From: an uncultured Porphyromonadaceae bacterium
GTDB lineage: Bacteria; Bacteroidota; Bacteroidia; Bacteroidales; Muribaculaceae
Direction: 5' to 3'
Assembly: GCA_900550025.1 (NCBI GenBank)
Contig: URQP01000027.1
Span: forward strand, 1-24,271
DNA: 24,271 bases
Shown here: piece after piece, positions 23,120 through 24,271 of the stretch
How positions within the stretch are numbered: the stretch's first letter is position 1
Layout of the letters: each line of letters starts with the position of its first letter
Translations under genes and position numbers: made by a program
The notes under the pieces: generated by a model
Told to the model about the DNA's origin: nothing
Database searches by the model: none
What the model saw: only the letters and a program-made list of their open reading frames with translations

Positions 23120-23162
23120 TTTTTTGTCAAATGTAAAAAACGTTTTTGCCAAATGCGAAAAG
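23120..23162. promoter_or_regulatory. Two candidate Crp/Fnr sites upstream of SMR3
   Basis: TTTTTTGTCAAATGTAAAA at 23120-23138 (then two more A) and TTTTTGCCAAATGCGAAAAG at 23143-23162. Both fit TTTTTGYCAAATGYRAAAA. Their centres are 22 bases apart, two helical turns, on the same face of the helix. The proximal centre (23152) is 33.5 bases from the centre of the -7 box, as in module 1. Confidence 0.62.
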
Positions 23163-23181
23163 CCGTCAGGGATTGCTTGCT

Positions 23182-23189
23182 TACTTTTG
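23182..23189 (+). promoter_or_regulatory. -7 element of the SMR3-MFS operon
   Basis: TACTTTTG, an exact TAnnTTTG match 26 bases before ATG 23216. There is no TTG at the -33 spacing; the proximal Crp-like site takes that position. Confidence 0.6.
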
Positions 23190-23215
23190 CACCCGAATTT
23201 TAATAAACCATAGGT

Positions 23216-23542
23216 ATGAATTGGATAATCTTATTATTGGCAGGATTGTTTGAGGTGAGCCTTACATTCTGTTTGGGGAAAACGAGAGCGGCGTCAGGGC
23301 TTGCGTTTTATCTGTGGGGTAGCGGCTTCTTGGCTTCTACGGTATTGAGCATGGCATTGCTTGCCAAAGCGGTTCAGACTTTGCCTTTGGGAACTGCATA
23401 CGCCATTTGGACAGGTATCGGAGCAGTCGGCACGGTCTTGATAGGAATATTCGTTTTCAAGGAACCTGCCACTCCCATCCGGCTTTTCTTCCTGTTCACA
23501 CTCATTGCTTCCTTGATTGGATTGAAAGTCGTATCATATTGA
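23216..23542 (+). CDS. Small multidrug resistance (SMR) transporter, single-gene type (SMR3)
   Basis: 108 residues, four helices, E13 in AGLFEVSLTF, and TLPLGTAYAIWTGIGAVGT in TM3, again the SugE/Gdx branch. Basic residues are balanced between the two faces (K and R in loop 1, K in loop 2, K and R in loop 3, K at the C-terminus), as in dual-topology homodimers such as EmrE and Gdx. It therefore differs from the paired genes 1.5 kb upstream. Predicted role: proton-coupled export of small cationic compounds such as guanidinium or quaternary amines. The MFS gene follows after 13 bases and is probably co-transcribed. Confidence 0.93.
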   Translation: MNWIILLLAGLFEVSLTFCLGKTRAASGLAFYLWGSGFLASTVLSMALLAKAVQTLPLGTAYAIWTGIGAVGTVLIGIFVFKEPATPIRLFFLFTLIASLIGLKVVSY

Positions 23543-23543
23543 G

Positions 23544-23549
23544 AGGAGG
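23544..23549 (+). promoter_or_regulatory. Shine-Dalgarno AGGAGG of the MFS gene
   Basis: A full AGGAGG six bases before the ATG at 23556. Strong Shine-Dalgarno sequences are uncommon in Bacteroidetes, where initiation relies more on AT-rich leaders; no other gene in the window has one this good. Confidence 0.6.
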
Positions 23550-23555
23550 CGGAAA

Positions 23556-24271
23556 ATGAAGTATGAATTGAGGGAGAATCAAGGCATTCCGGCACCTCTG
23601 CTGGCTTTGATGGCAGCTGCTACCGGACTTTCCGTCGCCAACTGTTACTACAACCAGCCTTTGTTGGGCAGCATGGCAAAAGACTTCGCGGTAAATGACT
23701 TTTCTGCCAGCATGGTAGCGACATTGACCCAGATAGGCTATGTGACCGGACTTGTATTTGTCATCCCACTGGGTGATTTGGTTTCACGAAAGAAGCTGAT
23801 ATTGACCAATTATATCGTTTCTGCGTGCGCCTTGCTTGCCATATCCCTTGCCCCGAACATCTACTGGGTGTGGGGCGCATCCTTGCTTGCCGGCGCATCT
23901 TCGGTCATGCCGCAGTTCTTCATCCCGTTGGTGTCTTACCATTCAGCACCTGCACACAAGGTGCGCAATGTGGGCATTATACAATCCTGCTTGCTCATAG
24001 GCATTCTCGGCTCGCGGGTCTTCAGTGGCTTTCTGGCTGATGTGTGGGGATGGCGTTCCGTCTATTTCGTGGCTTGCGTGTTTATGCTCGGATGTTTTCT
24101 GATGATTTACAAGATGCTGCCCATGCTGTCTGCCCGCTCTCAAGAAAGTTATGCAGGGCTGATGAAATCCTTGTTGCGTCTGCTTGCCAAATACCCGTAC
24201 TTGCGTATCGCGTCGCTGAGGGCGGCATTGGCTTATGGCTCGTTCTTTGCGTTGTGGAGTTGCCTTGCTTT
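23556..24271 (+). CDS. MFS transporter, 5' part only
   Basis: The frame is open from ATG 23556 to the window end (238 complete codons), so the C-terminal half is missing. The N-terminus LLALMAAATGLSVANCYYNQPLLG, with the YNQPLL motif, is typical of a major-facilitator branch annotated as EmrB/AraJ-like arabinose or drug exporters. GDLVSRKKLIL (about 69-79) is the conserved loop 2-3 motif (G-D-x-x-x-R-K/R-x) of the superfamily. About six helices are visible (to about residue 190), followed by the usual central cytoplasmic loop. It lies 13 bases after SMR3 and has a strong ribosome-binding site. Drug or metabolite export fits the context; the substrate is unknown. Confidence 0.9.
   Translation, partial: MKYELRENQGIPAPLLALMAAATGLSVANCYYNQPLLGSMAKDFAVNDFSASMVATLTQIGYVTGLVFVIPLGDLVSRKKLILTNYIVSACALLAISLAPNIYWVWGASLLAGASSVMPQFFIPLVSYHSAPAHKVRNVGIIQSCLLIGILGSRVFSGFLADVWGWRSVYFVACVFMLGCFLMIYKMLPMLSARSQESYAGLMKSLLRLLAKYPYLRIASLRAALAYGSFFALWSCLA

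Overview
The window looks like chromosome of an anaerobic, gut-type member of the Bacteroidales (Bacteroidetes). The evidence is several good matches to the Bacteroidetes promoter (TAnnTTTG at -7, TTG/TTTG near -33), a K+-dependent membrane pyrophosphatase of the Bacteroides Na+,H+-pumping type, small porin-family beta-barrels, a DUF2027-Smr protein, an EFR1-type flavodoxin-ferredoxin and Nim-like/SMR genes. Genus cannot be fixed from the sequence. I saw no rRNA, tRNA, CRISPR array, insertion sequence or prophage gene. Genes are densely packed, with 1- and 4-base start/stop overlaps and convergent ends that touch or overlap.

Layout. (1) 1-6444, minus strand: an apparent operon of two tandem LtaS/sulfatase-fold membrane enzymes (4-bp overlap) and a MATE exporter, followed by an OLD-like ATPase with a DUF4435 domain that runs off the left edge. 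(2) 6533-8253, plus: an M16 zinc peptidase overlapping a GNAT acetyltransferase, fired from a promoter back-to-back with the one for region 1. (3) 8263-10470, minus: hppA, the PPi-driven cation pump. (4) 10662-12520, plus: a secreted alpha/beta hydrolase and an unrecognised 341-residue protein. (5) 12579-13919, minus: two tandem paralogous outer-membrane beta-barrels. (6) 14090-15340, plus: an AAA/DUF4143 ATPase whose promoter lies inside a 13-bp perfect inverted repeat. (7) 15321-18665, minus: RecD-like helicase, DUF2027-Smr protein and EFR1 ferredoxin in one tight unit. (8) 18776-20293, minus: a secreted leucine-rich-repeat protein. (9) 20524-24271: two Crp/Fnr-SMR modules, each a Crp/Fnr-type regulator divergent from small multidrug exporters; the first also carries a Nim-like flavoprotein, the second an MFS transporter.

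The most interesting signals are regulatory. The two SMR promoters share a TTTTTGYCAAATGYRAAAA motif centred exactly 33.5 bp upstream of the centre of the -7 box in both, with no -33 element; this is the geometry expected of class II activation by the neighbouring Crp/Fnr proteins. Separately, hppA and the first beta-barrel gene share a different palindrome (AATATGTT-N4-AACAYATT) centred exactly 45 bp from their -7 boxes, again with no -33 element, suggesting a shared activator linking a PPi-driven ion pump and an outer-membrane protein. Other points of interest are the paired LtaS-like enzymes in a Gram-negative with altered active-site residues, and a probable heterodimeric SMR pair beside a single, apparently dual-topology SMR.
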